Positions 43,849 through 53,738 of a stretch of DNA of 64,000 nt are shown piece after piece. Location: assembly GCF_022370755.2 (NCBI RefSeq), contig NZ_CP092364.2:2666001-2730000 (forward strand), in the 5' to 3' direction. The notes below the pieces were generated by a model that did no database searches, was not told the origin of the DNA, and was given only the letters and a program-made list of their open reading frames with translations. A program made the translations under genes and the position numbers. Each line of letters starts with the position of its first letter. Position 1 is the stretch's first letter. Source of the DNA: Mycolicibacterium goodii (GTDB taxonomy: Bacteria; Actinomycetota; Actinomycetes; Mycobacteriales; Mycobacteriaceae).

Positions 43849-44832
43849 TCAGGTGGACCGGTGCGACAGCGGTCCGAGCCCGAACCGCTCCAGCGCGCGT
43901 TCCACGCCGAGCGCGAACTCGCGCTCCGCACCGGCGCGGTCGTCGGCGCCGAGTTGGCGGAATCCCAGCGACGGCTCGACGAGTTCCAATTCCAGCAGGC
44001 GCGGATCGTCCGCGCCGCCGATCACGTCGACCCGCGCGTACAGCAGATCCTCGGGTTCGATGTCGAACAGCCGCGTCACCGCCCACACGGCCAGCCTGCC
44101 CACCCGCCACACCTGTTCGTCGGGGTCGGCCCGCGACAGCGTCTCCTCGGCGTACGTTCCGGACGGGTCGAACTCGGGCTTCTGCCCCGGTGACGGCAGC
44201 ATCGGACCCTTGGTGAACGCGTGCGATTCCTCGCCCCCCAGGAAGACCAGCGCGGTCTCCCCCTCGGTGATCCGGGGATCGTAGGGCTGCACCAGCACCG
44301 CCCGGCCCTGCCGCTGCAGTGCGGCGGCGTGGGCGAGTGCGGCGACCCGGTCGGCGAACCGCAGCGCTCCGGCCGATCCGGCGCCGACGGCGGGTTTCAC
44401 CACGATCTCACCGATCTCACCGATCTCGCCGATCTCGCCGATCTCACCGTCGGGTCCCGACGGGATCTCCACCTCCTCGTCGACCGCGAAGTACCTCGTC
44501 GGCACCACCGGCACGCCGAGGCGCGCGAGGTCGTCGAGATAGCGCTTGTCGGTGTTCCACTCCACGATCTCGGGCGCGTTGAGCAGGTTGCGCACCGAAC
44601 GCGTCCACGACAGGAACTCCGGGAGACGCTCGGTGTAGTCCCACGTGGCCCGCAGGATCACCAGATCCGCTTCGTGGGTCTGCGGGTCGTCCCACGACAA
44701 CCACCGGGCATGCAGACCGCGGGCCCGCAGCGCAGCGACCAGCCCGTCGTCGTCGCCGTCGCCCTGGGGCAGGGCCGCGCACGACGCGAGGACGACGCGA
44801 GGATGGAACACATCCGGACGGGAGAGCTTCAC
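43849..44832 (-). CDS. ATP-grasp domain protein with Gly-Glu-Ile repeat
   Basis: A 327-residue protein with an ATP-grasp layout. N-terminal VVLASCAALPQGDGDDDG, the ATP-binding lid IVVKPAVGAGSAGALRF (about 175-190), VLVQPYD near residue 215 and the metal-binding LLELELVEPSLGFRQL close to the C-terminus. Such enzymes couple a carboxylate and an amine or thiol; the substrate is unknown. Between about residues 145 and 165 lies DGEI followed by four more GEI units, encoded by five 9-bp repeats. GTG 44832 is used; GTG 44811 would remove seven residues and give the more common family start. It is divergent from qor with almost no space. Confidence 0.82.
   Translation of the reverse strand: MKLSRPDVFHPRVVLASCAALPQGDGDDDGLVAALRARGLHARWLSWDDPQTHEADLVILRATWDYTERLPEFLSWTRSVRNLLNAPEIVEWNTDKRYLDDLARLGVPVVPTRYFAVDEEVEIPSGPDGEIGEIGEIGEIGEIVVKPAVGAGSAGALRFADRVAALAHAAALQRQGRAVLVQPYDPRITEGETALVFLGGEESHAFTKGPMLPSPGQKPEFDPSGTYAEETLSRADPDEQVWRVGRLAVWAVTRLFDIEPEDLLYARVDVIGGADDPRLLELELVEPSLGFRQLGADDRAGAEREFALGVERALERFGLGPLSHRST
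44404..44448. repeat. Five tandem 9-bp units GATCTCRCC inside a coding gene
   Basis: Units start at 44404, 44413, 44422, 44431 and 44440 and read GATCTCACC or GATCTCGCC. On the minus strand they encode five Gly-Glu-Ile triplets in the ATP-grasp protein. Copy-number change would keep the frame. Confidence 0.92.
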
Positions 44833-44850
44833 GAGTGGATGATAGGTGGC

Positions 44851-45831
44851 GTGTATGCCATCGAAGTTGCCGAGACCGGCGGACCCGAAGTTCTCAACTA
44901 CGTCGAACGCTCCGAGCCCTCCCCAGGGCCCGGTGAGGTTCTGATCAAAGCCGACGCGATCGGCGTCAACTTCATCGACACCTATTTCCGGTCGGGGTTG
45001 TATCCCCGGGAACTGCCGTTCGTCGTGGGGTCGGAGGTGTGCGGCACGGTGGCCGCAATCGGCAACGACGTCGCGGCGCTCAAGGTCGGCGACCGGGTGG
45101 TCACGGCCAACGCCGTCGGCGCGTACGCCGACTACTGCGTGGCCCCTGCGGATTTCGTGGCCTACGTCCCCGACGGTGTGGCGCCCGAGGCGGTCGCCTC
45201 GGCGCTGCTCAAGGGCATGACCGCGCATTACCTGCTGAAGTCCACGTACCCGGTGCAGCCCTCGGACACCATCCTGGTGCACGCGGGCGCGGGCGGTGTC
45301 GGGCTGATCCTCACCCAGTGGGCGACGAGCCTCGGAACGAGGGTGATCACCACGGCGTCCACACCCGAGAAGGCCGAACTGTCGCGGCAGGCCGGTGCGG
45401 TGGAGGTCTTGGAGTATCCGAACCCCGACGATCCGCAGGCGTTCGCGTCCCGCGTCCGTGAGCTCACCGGCGGCGCCGGCGTGTCCGCGGTGTACGACGG
45501 TGTGGGTGCGACGACGTTCGACGCGAGCCTCGCGAGCCTTGCGGTGCGCGGCACCCTGGCGCTGTTCGGCGCGTCGAGCGGCCCGGTGCCGCCGGTGGAC
45601 CCGCAACGGCTGAACCAGGCGGGTTCGGTGTTCCTCACCCGGCCCACCCTGGCGCACCACACCCGCACGGCCGACGAGTTCTCGTGGCGTGCGGGTGAGT
45701 TGATCAACGCCATCGCCGACGGATCCATCAAGATCACCGTCGGCGGCAAGTACGCGCTGGCCGAGGCGTCGCAGGCGCACACCGACCTGCAGAACCGCAA
45801 GACGGTGGGCTCGATCGTCCTGATCCCGTGA
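44851..45831 (+). CDS. qor: Quinone oxidoreductase Qor (MDR family)
   Basis: A 326-residue zinc-free medium-chain reductase using NADPH. It shows YAIEVAETGGPEVLNYVE (start), NFIDTYFRSGLYPRELPFVVGSEVCGTV, the glycine motif HAGAGGVGLILTQWA (about 147-161) and YDGVGATTFDASL. Matches Rv1454c in length and sequence. I start at GTG 44851 (VYAIE) to match Rv1454c; ATG 44839, four codons earlier, is possible. The start lies 18 bp from the divergent ATP-grasp gene, so promoters must overlap coding DNA or the transcript is leaderless. Confidence 0.9.
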   Translation: MYAIEVAETGGPEVLNYVERSEPSPGPGEVLIKADAIGVNFIDTYFRSGLYPRELPFVVGSEVCGTVAAIGNDVAALKVGDRVVTANAVGAYADYCVAPADFVAYVPDGVAPEAVASALLKGMTAHYLLKSTYPVQPSDTILVHAGAGGVGLILTQWATSLGTRVITTASTPEKAELSRQAGAVEVLEYPNPDDPQAFASRVRELTGGAGVSAVYDGVGATTFDASLASLAVRGTLALFGASSGPVPPVDPQRLNQAGSVFLTRPTLAHHTRTADEFSWRAGELINAIADGSIKITVGGKYALAEASQAHTDLQNRKTVGSIVLIP

Positions 45832-45836
45832 CCACG

Positions 45837-45869
45837 CGGGGCGGTGACCCGTCACGGGTCGCCGCCCCG
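45837..45869. terminator. Bidirectional hairpin terminator between qor and ctaB
   Basis: A near-perfect inverted repeat pairs 45837-45851 with 45855-45869 around a three-base loop (TCA), giving 15 paired positions with one G-T wobble. It lies between the converging stops of qor and ctaB. No U-tract follows, as is usual in mycobacteria. Confidence 0.8.
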
Positions 45870-45890
45870 GGCGTCGCGATCAGAGGTGGG

Positions 45891-46817
45891 TCAGAGCAGC
45901 GTCGGGAGTGCCAGGGCCGAGTCGATGGCCAGTGCGCAGAACACCACGGCCAGATAGTTGTTCGACTGTAGGAACAGCCGCAGGGGCTTCACCGGCTCGC
46001 CGCGTTTGACGCCCGAGTACAGCTGGTGGGCCATCACGAGGAACCAGGCACCGGCCAGCAGCGCCACCGCGCCGTACAGCCATCCGGTGGCCAGCGCGAG
46101 GACCAGCGTGGTCAGCACCGTCAGCCACGTGTAGATGAGGATCTGTTTGGTGACCTGCTGCTCGGTGGCGACCGCGGGCAGCATCGGCACCCCGGCGGCC
46201 TTGTAGTCGTCCTTGTACCGCATGGCCAGGGCCCACGTGTGCGGCGGCGTCCAGAAGAAGATGATCAGGAACATCACCAGCGCGGGCCATCCGATGGTGC
46301 CGGTGACCGCCGACCAGCCGATCATCACGGGCATACAGCCCGCGGCACCGCCCCACACCACGTTCTGGGAGGTGCGACGCTTGAGCAGCAGCGTGTAGAC
46401 GAAGACGTAGAACGCGATCGTGGCGACCGCGAGAACCCCGGACAGCAGGTTGGTGGCCAACCACAGCCAGCAGAACGACGTCACCGTCAGCACCAGGCCG
46501 AAGATCAACGCGTGCCGTGTCGGCACCGACTGCCGGGCCAGCGGGCGACGCGCGGTGCGTTTCATCACCTTGTCGATGTCCGCATCGGCGACACAGTTCA
46601 AGGTGTTGGCGCCCGCGGCCGCCAGCATGCCGCCGACCAGCGTGTTCAGGATCAGCAGCGGGTCAACGGTGCCCCGCTCGGCCAACAACATGGCCGGGAT
46701 GGTGGTCACGAGCAACAGCTCGATGACCCGCGGTTTGGTCAGCGCCAAATAGGCCAGGAACGTGGTCCGGATTCGGCGTGGCGTCCAGCTGATGAGCCGG
46801 CGCTCGCGAATGCTCAC
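45891..46817 (-). CDS. ctaB: Protoheme IX farnesyltransferase CtaB
   Basis: A 308-residue UbiA-family prenyltransferase with nine predicted helices. The first Asp-rich prenyl-diphosphate motif is [20 protein letters not shown] (about 86-105) and the second region is [12 protein letters not shown] (about 208-219). It makes heme O from heme B and farnesyl diphosphate, the step before CtaA. Starts at GTG 46817 with GAGGAG eleven bases upstream. Equivalent to Rv1451. It is divergent from tkt. Confidence 0.95.
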   Translation of the reverse strand: MSIRERRLISWTPRRIRTTFLAYLALTKPRVIELLLVTTIPAMLLAERGTVDPLLILNTLVGGMLAAAGANTLNCVADADIDKVMKRTARRPLARQSVPTRHALIFGLVLTVTSFCWLWLATNLLSGVLAVATIAFYVFVYTLLLKRRTSQNVVWGGAAGCMPVMIGWSAVTGTIGWPALVMFLIIFFWTPPHTWALAMRYKDDYKAAGVPMLPAVATEQQVTKQILIYTWLTVLTTLVLALATGWLYGAVALLAGAWFLVMAHQLYSGVKRGEPVKPLRLFLQSNNYLAVVFCALAIDSALALPTLL

Positions 46818-47048
46818 GCAAATAACTCCTCAGTGGCGTCACGTGGCTTCTACTACACACGATGGTAGACGGCTGCCGAAGATCCACCGAATCGCAGGGT
46901 CGGTTCCGGATCGGCCGGAGGAAATCCGGGTAGACGATTCCCAGTAATCGCGCACAGCCAGCCTGCGTTGGATGGGTCGATCCACACTAGGGTGTTTGGT
47001 GAAGAAGCAAGTGCAAGTTCGATCACGAAGATGAATTAGGAGTGAGTC
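46818..47048. promoter_or_regulatory. Divergent ctaB/tkt promoter region
   Basis: A 231-bp gap. On the plus strand TAGGGT at 46988-46993 fits TANNNT and would start tkt transcription near 47000, giving a leader of about 48 nt that ends in AGGAG before the tkt GTG. TTGGAT lies at 46968-46973 but the spacing to this -10 (14 bp) is short. On the minus strand only a GAGGAG site before ctaB is clear. Confidence 0.45.
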
Positions 47049-49139
47049 GTGACCACGGCCGAAGAGATCACCGCTCTCACCCAGCCCAGCCACCCGGACG
47101 ATTGGACCGAACTCGACACCCTCGCTGTCGACACGGCCCGGGTGCTCGCGGCCGACGCGGTACAGAAGGTCGGTAACGGCCACCCCGGCACGGCGATGAG
47201 CCTGGCGCCGCTCGCCTACACGCTGTTCCAGCGGCAGCTGCGCCATGACCCGAGCGATGTCCACTGGCTGGGCCGCGACCGCTTCATCCTGTCCTGCGGT
47301 CACACCAGCCTGACCCTCTACATCCAGCTCTACCTCGGCGGCTTCGGCCTGGAGCTCTCCGACATCCAGTCGCTGCGCACGTGGGGCTCGAAGACCCCGG
47401 GTCACCCGGAGTTCCGCCACACCAAGGGCGTCGAGATCACCACCGGGCCGCTCGGCCAGGGCCTGGCCTCGGCCGTCGGCATGGCGATGGCCGCGCGCTA
47501 CGAGCGCGGCCTGTTCGATCCGGACGCCGCCCCCGGTACCAGCCCGTTCGACCACTACATCTACGTCGTCGCCTCCGACGGTGACATGGAGGAAGGCGTG
47601 ACCAGCGAGGCATCTTCACTCGCAGGCACGCAGCAGCTGGGCAACCTGATCGTCATCTGGGACGACAACAAGATCTCCATCGAGCACAACACCGACATCG
47701 CGCTGTCCGAGGACGTCGCCGCGCGCTATCGCGCCTACGGCTGGCACGTGCAGGAGGTGCAGGGCGGCGAGAACGTCGTGGGTATCGAGCAGGCCCTCGA
47801 AGAGGCGCGCAGGGTCACCGACAGGCCGTCGTTCATCGCGCTGCGGACCATCATCGGCTACCCGGCGCCCAACAAGATGAACACCGGCGGTGTGCACGGG
47901 TCGGCGCTCGGCGCCGACGAGGTCGCCGCCACCAAGAAGGTCCTCGGTTTCGACCCGGAGAAGAACTTCGAGGTGCGCGACGAGGTGATCGCCCACACCC
48001 GCGAACTCGTCAACCGCGGCAAGCGCGCCCACGACGAGTGGCAGGTCGAGTTCGATGCCTGGGCCAAGCGTGAACCCGAGCGCAAGAAGCTGCTCGACCG
48101 CCTGCTGGCAGGCGAACTGCCCGAGGGCTGGGATGCCGACCTGCCGCACTGGGACGTCGACGCCAAGCCGCTCGCGACGCGCGCGGCGTCGGGTGCCGTG
48201 CTGTCGGCCGTCGGACCGAAGCTGCCGGAGCTGTGGGGCGGCTCGGCCGACCTGGCGGGTAGCAACAACACGACCATCAAGGGCGCAGATTCGTTCGGTC
48301 CCCCGTCGATCTCCACCGAGGATTGGAACGCCACCTGGTACGGGCGCACGCTGCACTTCGGTGTGCGCGAGCACGCGATGGGCTCGATCCTGTCGGGCAT
48401 CGTGCTGCACGGCCCGACGCGCGCCTACGGCGGAACCTTCCTGCAGTTCTCGGATTACATGCGGCCCGCGGTGCGTTTGGCCTCATTGATGGACATCGAC
48501 CCGATCTACGTGTGGACGCACGATTCGATCGGTCTCGGTGAGGACGGCCCGACGCACCAGCCGATCGAGCACCTCGCGGCGCTGCGGGCCATCCCGAATC
48601 TGTCGGTGGTGCGGCCGGGTGATCCGAACGAGACCGCGTACGCGTGGAAGACCGTGCTGCAGCGCGGCGCCAGCAGCGGCCCCGTCGGCATGATCCTGAC
48701 CCGCCAGCCGATCCCGGTGCTGGAAGGCACCGATCCCGAGGGCGTCGCCCGCGGTGGGTACGTGCTGGGCGGCACCCCCGAGCAGAACCCGGACGTCGTG
48801 ATCATCGGCACCGGCTCGGAACTGCAACTCGCGGTGGCTGCGAAGAAGATCCTGGCGGACAAGGGAATCACCGCCAGTGTGGTGTCGATGCCGTGCGTCG
48901 AGTGGTTCGAGTCGCAACCCAAGGAGTACCGCGACTCCGTCCTGCCGCCCGCGGTGTCGGCGCGTGTGGCCGTCGAGGCGGCCGTGGCGCAGAGTTGGTA
49001 CAAGCTGGTCGGCGACACCGGCGAGATCGTCTCGATCGAGCACTACGGCGAGTCGGCCGACGACAAGACGTTGTTCCGCGAGTTCGGTTTCACCCCGGAA
49101 GCGGTGGCCGCTGCGGCGGAGCGATCGCTCGAGAATTGA
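47049..49139 (+). CDS. tkt: Transketolase
   Basis: A 696-residue thiamine-diphosphate enzyme moving two-carbon units in the pentose phosphate pathway. Features are the N-terminal GHPGTAMSLAPLAY (about 44-57), the TPP motif SDGDMEEGVTSEA with DNKISIE, the central EDGPTHQPIEHLA, and the conserved RFGRS-like IEHYGESADD near the C-terminus. Begins at GTG 47049 with TAGGAG eight bases upstream. First gene of tkt-tal-zwf2-opcA-pgl. Equivalent to Rv1449c (700). Confidence 0.97.
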   Translation: MTTAEEITALTQPSHPDDWTELDTLAVDTARVLAADAVQKVGNGHPGTAMSLAPLAYTLFQRQLRHDPSDVHWLGRDRFILSCGHTSLTLYIQLYLGGFGLELSDIQSLRTWGSKTPGHPEFRHTKGVEITTGPLGQGLASAVGMAMAARYERGLFDPDAAPGTSPFDHYIYVVASDGDMEEGVTSEASSLAGTQQLGNLIVIWDDNKISIEHNTDIALSEDVAARYRAYGWHVQEVQGGENVVGIEQALEEARRVTDRPSFIALRTIIGYPAPNKMNTGGVHGSALGADEVAATKKVLGFDPEKNFEVRDEVIAHTRELVNRGKRAHDEWQVEFDAWAKREPERKKLLDRLLAGELPEGWDADLPHWDVDAKPLATRAASGAVLSAVGPKLPELWGGSADLAGSNNTTIKGADSFGPPSISTEDWNATWYGRTLHFGVREHAMGSILSGIVLHGPTRAYGGTFLQFSDYMRPAVRLASLMDIDPIYVWTHDSIGLGEDGPTHQPIEHLAALRAIPNLSVVRPGDPNETAYAWKTVLQRGASSGPVGMILTRQPIPVLEGTDPEGVARGGYVLGGTPEQNPDVVIIGTGSELQLAVAAKKILADKGITASVVSMPCVEWFESQPKEYRDSVLPPAVSARVAVEAAVAQSWYKLVGDTGEIVSIEHYGESADDKTLFREFGFTPEAVAAAAERSLEN

Positions 49140-49173
49140 TCGGGCACCGAACAACTAGCAGAAGAGGCAAATC

Positions 49174-50289
49174 ATGGCTCAGAACCCGAATCTCGCGGCG
49201 CTGAGTGCCGCGGGCGTATCCGTGTGGCTGGACGACCTGTCGCGTGACCGGTTGCAGACCGGGAACCTCACCGATCTGATCAACACCCGAAGCGTTGTCG
49301 GTGTCACCACCAACCCGTCGATCTTCCAGGCCGCGTTGTCCAAGGGACACGCCTACGACGCCCAGGTCAAGGAGTTGGCCGAGCGCGGCGCCGACGTCGA
49401 CGCCACCATCCGCACCGTCACCACCGACGACGTGCGCAACGCGTGCGACGTCCTGGCCAAGGAGTACGAGGCCTCCGACGGCGTGGACGGCCGCGTGTCG
49501 ATCGAGGTGGATCCTCGGCTGGCGCACGACACCGACAAGACGATCCTGCAGGCCATCGAACTGTGGAAGATCGTGGACCGGCCCAACCTGCTGATCAAGA
49601 TCCCCGCCACGATGGCCGGCCTGCCCGCGATCACCGCGGTGATCGCCGAGGGCATCTCGGTCAATGTCACGCTGATCTTCTCGGTCGAGCGGCACCGGCT
49701 GGTGATGGACGCCTACCTGGAGGGTCTGGAGAAGGCCAAGGAAGCCGGACACGATCTGTCCAAGATCCATTCCGTGGCGTCGTTCTTCGTCTCTCGCGTG
49801 GACACCGAGATCGACGCTCGGCTGGAGAAGATCGGCAGCGAGGAGGCGCTGGCGCTGCGCGGCAAGGCCGGTGTCGCCAACGCTCGACTCGCCTACGCGG
49901 CGTATGAGGAGGTGTTCGGCGGTGACCGCTTCGCGGCGCTGAAGGCGCACGGTGCCCGTGTGCAGCGTCCGCTGTGGGCCTCGACCGGCGTCAAGAACCC
50001 CGACTACTCCGACACGCTGTACGTCACCGAACTCGTGGCGCCCAACACGGTCAACACCATGCCGGAGAAGACCATCGAGGCAGTTGCCGACCACGGTGAG
50101 ATCACCGGCAACACCATCGCCGGCACAGCCGAATCGTCCCAGGAGATCTTCGACAAGCTCTCCGGGATCGGGATCGACCTGACCGACGTGTTCAAGGTCC
50201 TCGAAGACGAGGGCGTGGAGAAGTTCGAGAAGTCGTGGCAAGAACTGCTCGACGCGACACAGGGCCAACTCGACGCCGCGAAGAAATGA
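49174..50289 (+). CDS. tal: Transaldolase
   Basis: A 371-residue TIM-barrel enzyme transferring dihydroxyacetone units. The Schiff-base lysine is Lys142 in [12 protein letters not shown]; the early [12 protein letters not shown] and [13 protein letters not shown] match transaldolase types 2/TalA-like mycobacterial enzymes. ATG 49174 has AGAAGAGG upstream. It overlaps zwf2 by four bases (ATGA). Equivalent to Rv1448c. Confidence 0.96.
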   Translation: MAQNPNLAALSAAGVSVWLDDLSRDRLQTGNLTDLINTRSVVGVTTNPSIFQAALSKGHAYDAQVKELAERGADVDATIRTVTTDDVRNACDVLAKEYEASDGVDGRVSIEVDPRLAHDTDKTILQAIELWKIVDRPNLLIKIPATMAGLPAITAVIAEGISVNVTLIFSVERHRLVMDAYLEGLEKAKEAGHDLSKIHSVASFFVSRVDTEIDARLEKIGSEEALALRGKAGVANARLAYAAYEEVFGGDRFAALKAHGARVQRPLWASTGVKNPDYSDTLYVTELVAPNTVNTMPEKTIEAVADHGEITGNTIAGTAESSQEIFDKLSGIGIDLTDVFKVLEDEGVEKFEKSWQELLDATQGQLDAAKK

Positions 50290-51836
50290 CCGCGGTCAAC
50301 GACCGGCCGGACACCGCCTGGCACAACCCACTTCGCGACAAACGCGACAAACGCATGCCCCGCATCGCGGGGCCATGCGGGGTGGTCATCTTCGGTGTCA
50401 CGGGTGACCTCGCACGCAAGAAGCTGATGCCGGCGATCTACGACCTCGCCAACCGGGGGCTTTTGCCGGCATCCTTCGCGCTGGTCGGTTTCGCCAGACG
50501 CGACTGGGCCGACGAGGACTTCGGACAGGTGGTCTACGACGCCGTCCGCCAGCACGCCAGAACCCCGTTCCGCCAGGAGGTCTGGGACCGACTGGCCGAG
50601 GGAATCCGGTTCGTCCAGGGCACGTTCGACGACGACGCCGCGTTCTCGCGGCTGGCCGAGACCCTCGACAAGCTCGACGCCGAGCGCGGAACCGGCGGCA
50701 ATCACGCGTTCTACCTGTCGATTCCGCCGAACGCGTTCCCCGTGGTGTGCGAACAGTTGCGCAAGTCGGGCCTGGCCCAGCCGCGCGACGGCCGGTGGAG
50801 CCGGGTGGTCATCGAAAAGCCGTTCGGCCACGACCTCAAGACGGCGCGCGAGCTCAATGCCGTGGTCAACAGCGTGTTCCCGGAGGAGTCGGTGTTCCGC
50901 ATCGACCACTATCTGGGCAAGGAGACCGTCCAGAACATCCTGGCGCTGCGCTTCGCCAATGCGCTGTACGAGCCGATCTGGAACAACAACTACGTCGATC
51001 ACGTGCAGATCACCATGGCCGAGGACATCGGTCTCGGTGGCCGGGCCGGGTACTACGACGGCATCGGCGCGGCGCGTGACGTGATCCAGAACCACCTGCT
51101 GCAACTGCTGGCGCTGACCGCGCTGGAGGAGCCGGTGAGCTTCAGCCCACGCGAACTGCAGACCGAGAAGATCAAGATCCTCTCCGCGGTGAAACTCGCT
51201 GAGCCACTGGAAGAGACGACCGCCCGCGGTCAGTACGCGAAAGGCTGGCAGGGTGGCCAGAAGGTGGTCGGCCTGCTCGACGAGGAAGGGTTCGCCAAGG
51301 ACTCGACCACCGAGACCTACGCGGCGATCACGCTCGAGGTCAACACGCGGCGCTGGGCGGGTGTGCCGTTCTACCTGCGCACCGGGAAACGCCTGGGCCG
51401 CAGGGTCACCGAGATCGCGTTGGTGTTCAAGCGCGCTCCGCATCTGCCGTTCGACGCGACCATGACCGAGGAACTCGGCCAGAACGCGTTGGTGATCCGC
51501 GTGCAACCCGATGAGGGCATCACGTTGCGGTTCGGGTCGAAGGTGCCCGGCAGCGCCATGGAGGTCCGTGACGTCAACATGGACTTCTCCTACGGTTCGG
51601 CGTTCGCCGAGGATTCCCCCGAGGCCTACGAGCGCCTGATCCTCGACGTGCTGTTGGGTGAGCCGTCGCTGTTCCCGGTGAACGAAGAAGTTGAATTGTC
51701 CTGGGAGATCCTGGATCCGGTGCTCGAGTACTGGGCGGAGAACGGTAAACCCGAACCGTACGAGTCCGGTACGTGGGGACCGTCGTCCGCCGACGAGATG
51801 CTGCGGCGTACCGGCCGGGAATGGAGACGTCCGTGA
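50286..51836 (+). CDS. zwf2: Glucose-6-phosphate 1-dehydrogenase Zwf2
   Basis: A 516-residue enzyme making 6-phosphogluconolactone with NADP reduction. The dinucleotide motif is [11 protein letters not shown] (about 36-46); the substrate-binding [13 protein letters not shown] lies near residue 205. ATG 50286 is within the ATGA shared with the tal stop and gives a length matching Rv1447c (514). A 17-codon extension upstream lies inside tal and is rejected. OpcA, encoded 16 bp downstream, is its assembly/activation partner. Confidence 0.96.
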   Translation: MTAVNDRPDTAWHNPLRDKRDKRMPRIAGPCGVVIFGVTGDLARKKLMPAIYDLANRGLLPASFALVGFARRDWADEDFGQVVYDAVRQHARTPFRQEVWDRLAEGIRFVQGTFDDDAAFSRLAETLDKLDAERGTGGNHAFYLSIPPNAFPVVCEQLRKSGLAQPRDGRWSRVVIEKPFGHDLKTARELNAVVNSVFPEESVFRIDHYLGKETVQNILALRFANALYEPIWNNNYVDHVQITMAEDIGLGGRAGYYDGIGAARDVIQNHLLQLLALTALEEPVSFSPRELQTEKIKILSAVKLAEPLEETTARGQYAKGWQGGQKVVGLLDEEGFAKDSTTETYAAITLEVNTRRWAGVPFYLRTGKRLGRRVTEIALVFKRAPHLPFDATMTEELGQNALVIRVQPDEGITLRFGSKVPGSAMEVRDVNMDFSYGSAFAEDSPEAYERLILDVLLGEPSLFPVNEEVELSWEILDPVLEYWAENGKPEPYESGTWGPSSADEMLRRTGREWRRP

Positions 51837-51852
51837 CGAATCGAGGGCTCAC

Positions 51853-52764
51853 ATGATCGTCGACCTGCCCGATACCACCACCAACGACGTCAACAAGAAG
51901 ATCACCGGGCTGCGCGAAGAGGGCGGCGCCCTCACGCTCAGCCGGGTGTTGACGTTGGTGATCGCCCCGCACACCGAGGATCTGGTCGAGGATTCGATCG
52001 AGGCGGCCAACTTCGCCAGCCGTGAACATCCCTGCCGCGTGATCGTGGTTGTTCCGGGCGATCGCGACGCCGACACTCCGCGGCTCGATGCGCAGCTGCG
52101 GGTCGGACACGATGCGGGTGCCGGCGAAGTCGTGGTGCTGCGGCTGTCCGGTGAACTCGCCGACCACTCGGCGAGCGTGGTGCTGCCGTTCCTGCTGCCC
52201 GACACGCCCGTGGTGGCGTGGTGGCCCGCTGTGGCGCCCGCGGTTCCGTCACAGGATCCGTTGGGCAAATTGGCGATCCGCCGCATCACCGACGCCACGA
52301 ACGGCACCGATCCGCTGGCGTGCATCAAGAGCCGGCTCAAGGGTTACCGCCCTGGCGACACCGATCTGGCGTGGAGCCGGGTCACGTACTGGCGCGCGCT
52401 GCTGGCGGCCGCGGTCGACCAGGAGCCACACGAGCCGATCTCCTCGGCGGTGGTGTCGGGACTCAAAGACGAACCGGCTCTTGACATCCTGGCCGGCTGG
52501 CTTGCCAGCCGCATCGACGGGCCGGTGACCCGTGCGGTCGGCGAACTGAAGGTCGAACTGAACCGACCCAGCGAGACCGTGACGCTCGCGCGTCCGCAGA
52601 CCGGGGTCACCGCGACCCTCAGCCGGACCGGCAAGCCGGAGGCGCTGGTGCCGCTGGCCCGTCGTGAGGCCAAGGAATGTCTCGCCGAGGACCTTCGCCG
52701 CCTCGACGCCGACGAGATCTACCGCGAGGCACTCCACGGAATCGACAAGGTGCAATACGTATGA
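51853..52764 (+). CDS. opcA: Glucose-6-phosphate dehydrogenase assembly protein OpcA
   Basis: A 303-residue protein with the OpcA family core [21 protein letters not shown] (about 33-53), [30 protein letters not shown], and [20 protein letters not shown]. It promotes activity or assembly of G6PDH, whose gene precedes it. Exact length matches Rv1446c. ATG 51853 follows CGAGGG; its stop overlaps pgl (ATGA). Confidence 0.95.
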   Translation: MIVDLPDTTTNDVNKKITGLREEGGALTLSRVLTLVIAPHTEDLVEDSIEAANFASREHPCRVIVVVPGDRDADTPRLDAQLRVGHDAGAGEVVVLRLSGELADHSASVVLPFLLPDTPVVAWWPAVAPAVPSQDPLGKLAIRRITDATNGTDPLACIKSRLKGYRPGDTDLAWSRVTYWRALLAAAVDQEPHEPISSAVVSGLKDEPALDILAGWLASRIDGPVTRAVGELKVELNRPSETVTLARPQTGVTATLSRTGKPEALVPLARREAKECLAEDLRRLDADEIYREALHGIDKVQYV

Positions 52765-53489
52765 CCGACACAGTCATCGAACGTTATCCGGACACCGCGA
52801 CGCTGGTGGCCGCGGCAGGCGACCGGTTGGTCGACGCCATCACGTCCGCGATCTCCGAACGTGGTCAGGCCACGGTCGTCCTGACCGGCGGGGGCACGGG
52901 TATCGGCTTGCTCGAACGGGTCCGCGAGCGCAGCGGCGAGATCGACTGGGCGAAGGTGCACATCTACTGGGGCGACGAGCGGTTCGTTCCCCAGGACGAC
53001 GACGAGCGCAACGACAAGCAGGCCCGTGAGGCCCTGTTGGACCACATCGGCATACCGCCGGTCAACGTGCACGCGATGGCCGCCAGCGACGGCGAGTTCG
53101 GCGACGACCTCGAAGCCGCGGCCGCCGGTTACGCACAGTTGCTGTCGGCCAACTTCGACACGCCGCAGTTCGACGTGCATCTGCTCGGCATGGGCGGTGA
53201 GGGCCACGTCAACTCGCTGTTCCCTGACACCGACGCGGTCCGCGAGACCGACCGGTTCGTCGTCGGCGTATCCGACTCACCCAAACCGCCGCCGCGGCGA
53301 ATCACGTTGACCCTGCCCGCGATTCAGAGCTCACGCGAGGTGTGGCTCGTGGTGTCGGGTGAGGCGAAGGCCGATGCGGTGGCCGCGGCGGTCGGCGGGG
53401 CGCAACCGGTGGACATCCCCGCGGCCGGCGCCGTCGGCCGCGAGCGCACGGTGTGGCTGCTCGACGAGGCCGCCGCCGCCAAGCTGTAG
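52761..53489 (+). CDS. pgl: 6-Phosphogluconolactonase
   Basis: A 242-residue lactonase of the NagB/DevB fold. Signature [19 protein letters not shown] (about 67-85), [15 protein letters not shown] (about 147-161) and [20 protein letters not shown]. It opens 6-phosphogluconolactone made by Zwf2. Synonym devB. Last gene of the operon; ATG 52761 overlaps the opcA stop. Equivalent to Rv1445c. Confidence 0.95.
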   Translation: MTDTVIERYPDTATLVAAAGDRLVDAITSAISERGQATVVLTGGGTGIGLLERVRERSGEIDWAKVHIYWGDERFVPQDDDERNDKQAREALLDHIGIPPVNVHAMAASDGEFGDDLEAAAAGYAQLLSANFDTPQFDVHLLGMGGEGHVNSLFPDTDAVRETDRFVVGVSDSPKPPPRRITLTLPAIQSSREVWLVVSGEAKADAVAAAVGGAQPVDIPAAGAVGRERTVWLLDEAAAAKL

Positions 53490-53493
53490 CGCG

Positions 53494-53682
53494 TCACTCC
53501 TCGGCGGTCCGGCGACGGTGGGCGGTGCCGTCCGTCCTCGGGCCGCCGCTCACCGCCGCGACATATCCGGTCAGGTAGTCGACCGTACGGTCGGCTCCCC
53601 GGCCGGCCGCTCGGTCCCCTTCCCGGTCGACGCGCCCGTCGCCGGGTGCTCGCAGGGACGGGTTCTCGCAGAGATGCTGCAC
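53494..53682 (-). CDS. Possible small gene, 62 residues
   Basis: Read on the minus strand from ATG 53682 to TGA 53494, four bases from the pgl stop. It has high GC at third positions, an Arg/Asp-rich start and the segment RTVDYLTGYVAAVSGGP near residues 32-48. ATACT sits five bases before the ATG and may be a -10 for a leaderless message. It fills the gap before the divergent gene 53739, an arrangement natural for a real gene. The internal palindrome CGACCGTACGGTCG lies at 53580-53593. There is no homologue I can name, so it may be chance. Confidence 0.32.
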   Translation of the reverse strand: MQHLCENPSLRAPGDGRVDREGDRAAGRGADRTVDYLTGYVAAVSGGPRTDGTAHRRRTAEE

Positions 53683-53726
53683 AAGTATTCAGACGCGTTT
53701 GCGCCGTGTCCGGTTCCCACGTTGCC

Positions 53727-53732
53727 CATACT
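53727..53732 (+). promoter_or_regulatory. -10 element of leaderless 53739 transcript
   Basis: CATACT is one change from TANNNT and lies exactly six bases before ATG 53739. No ribosome binding site is present. Confidence 0.5.
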
Positions 53733-53738
53733 GGGTGC

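Noticed and set aside
43849..45855. 668-codon reading of the ATP-grasp gene
   Set aside because: The first half is antisense to qor; the family match begins only near GTG 44832/44811.
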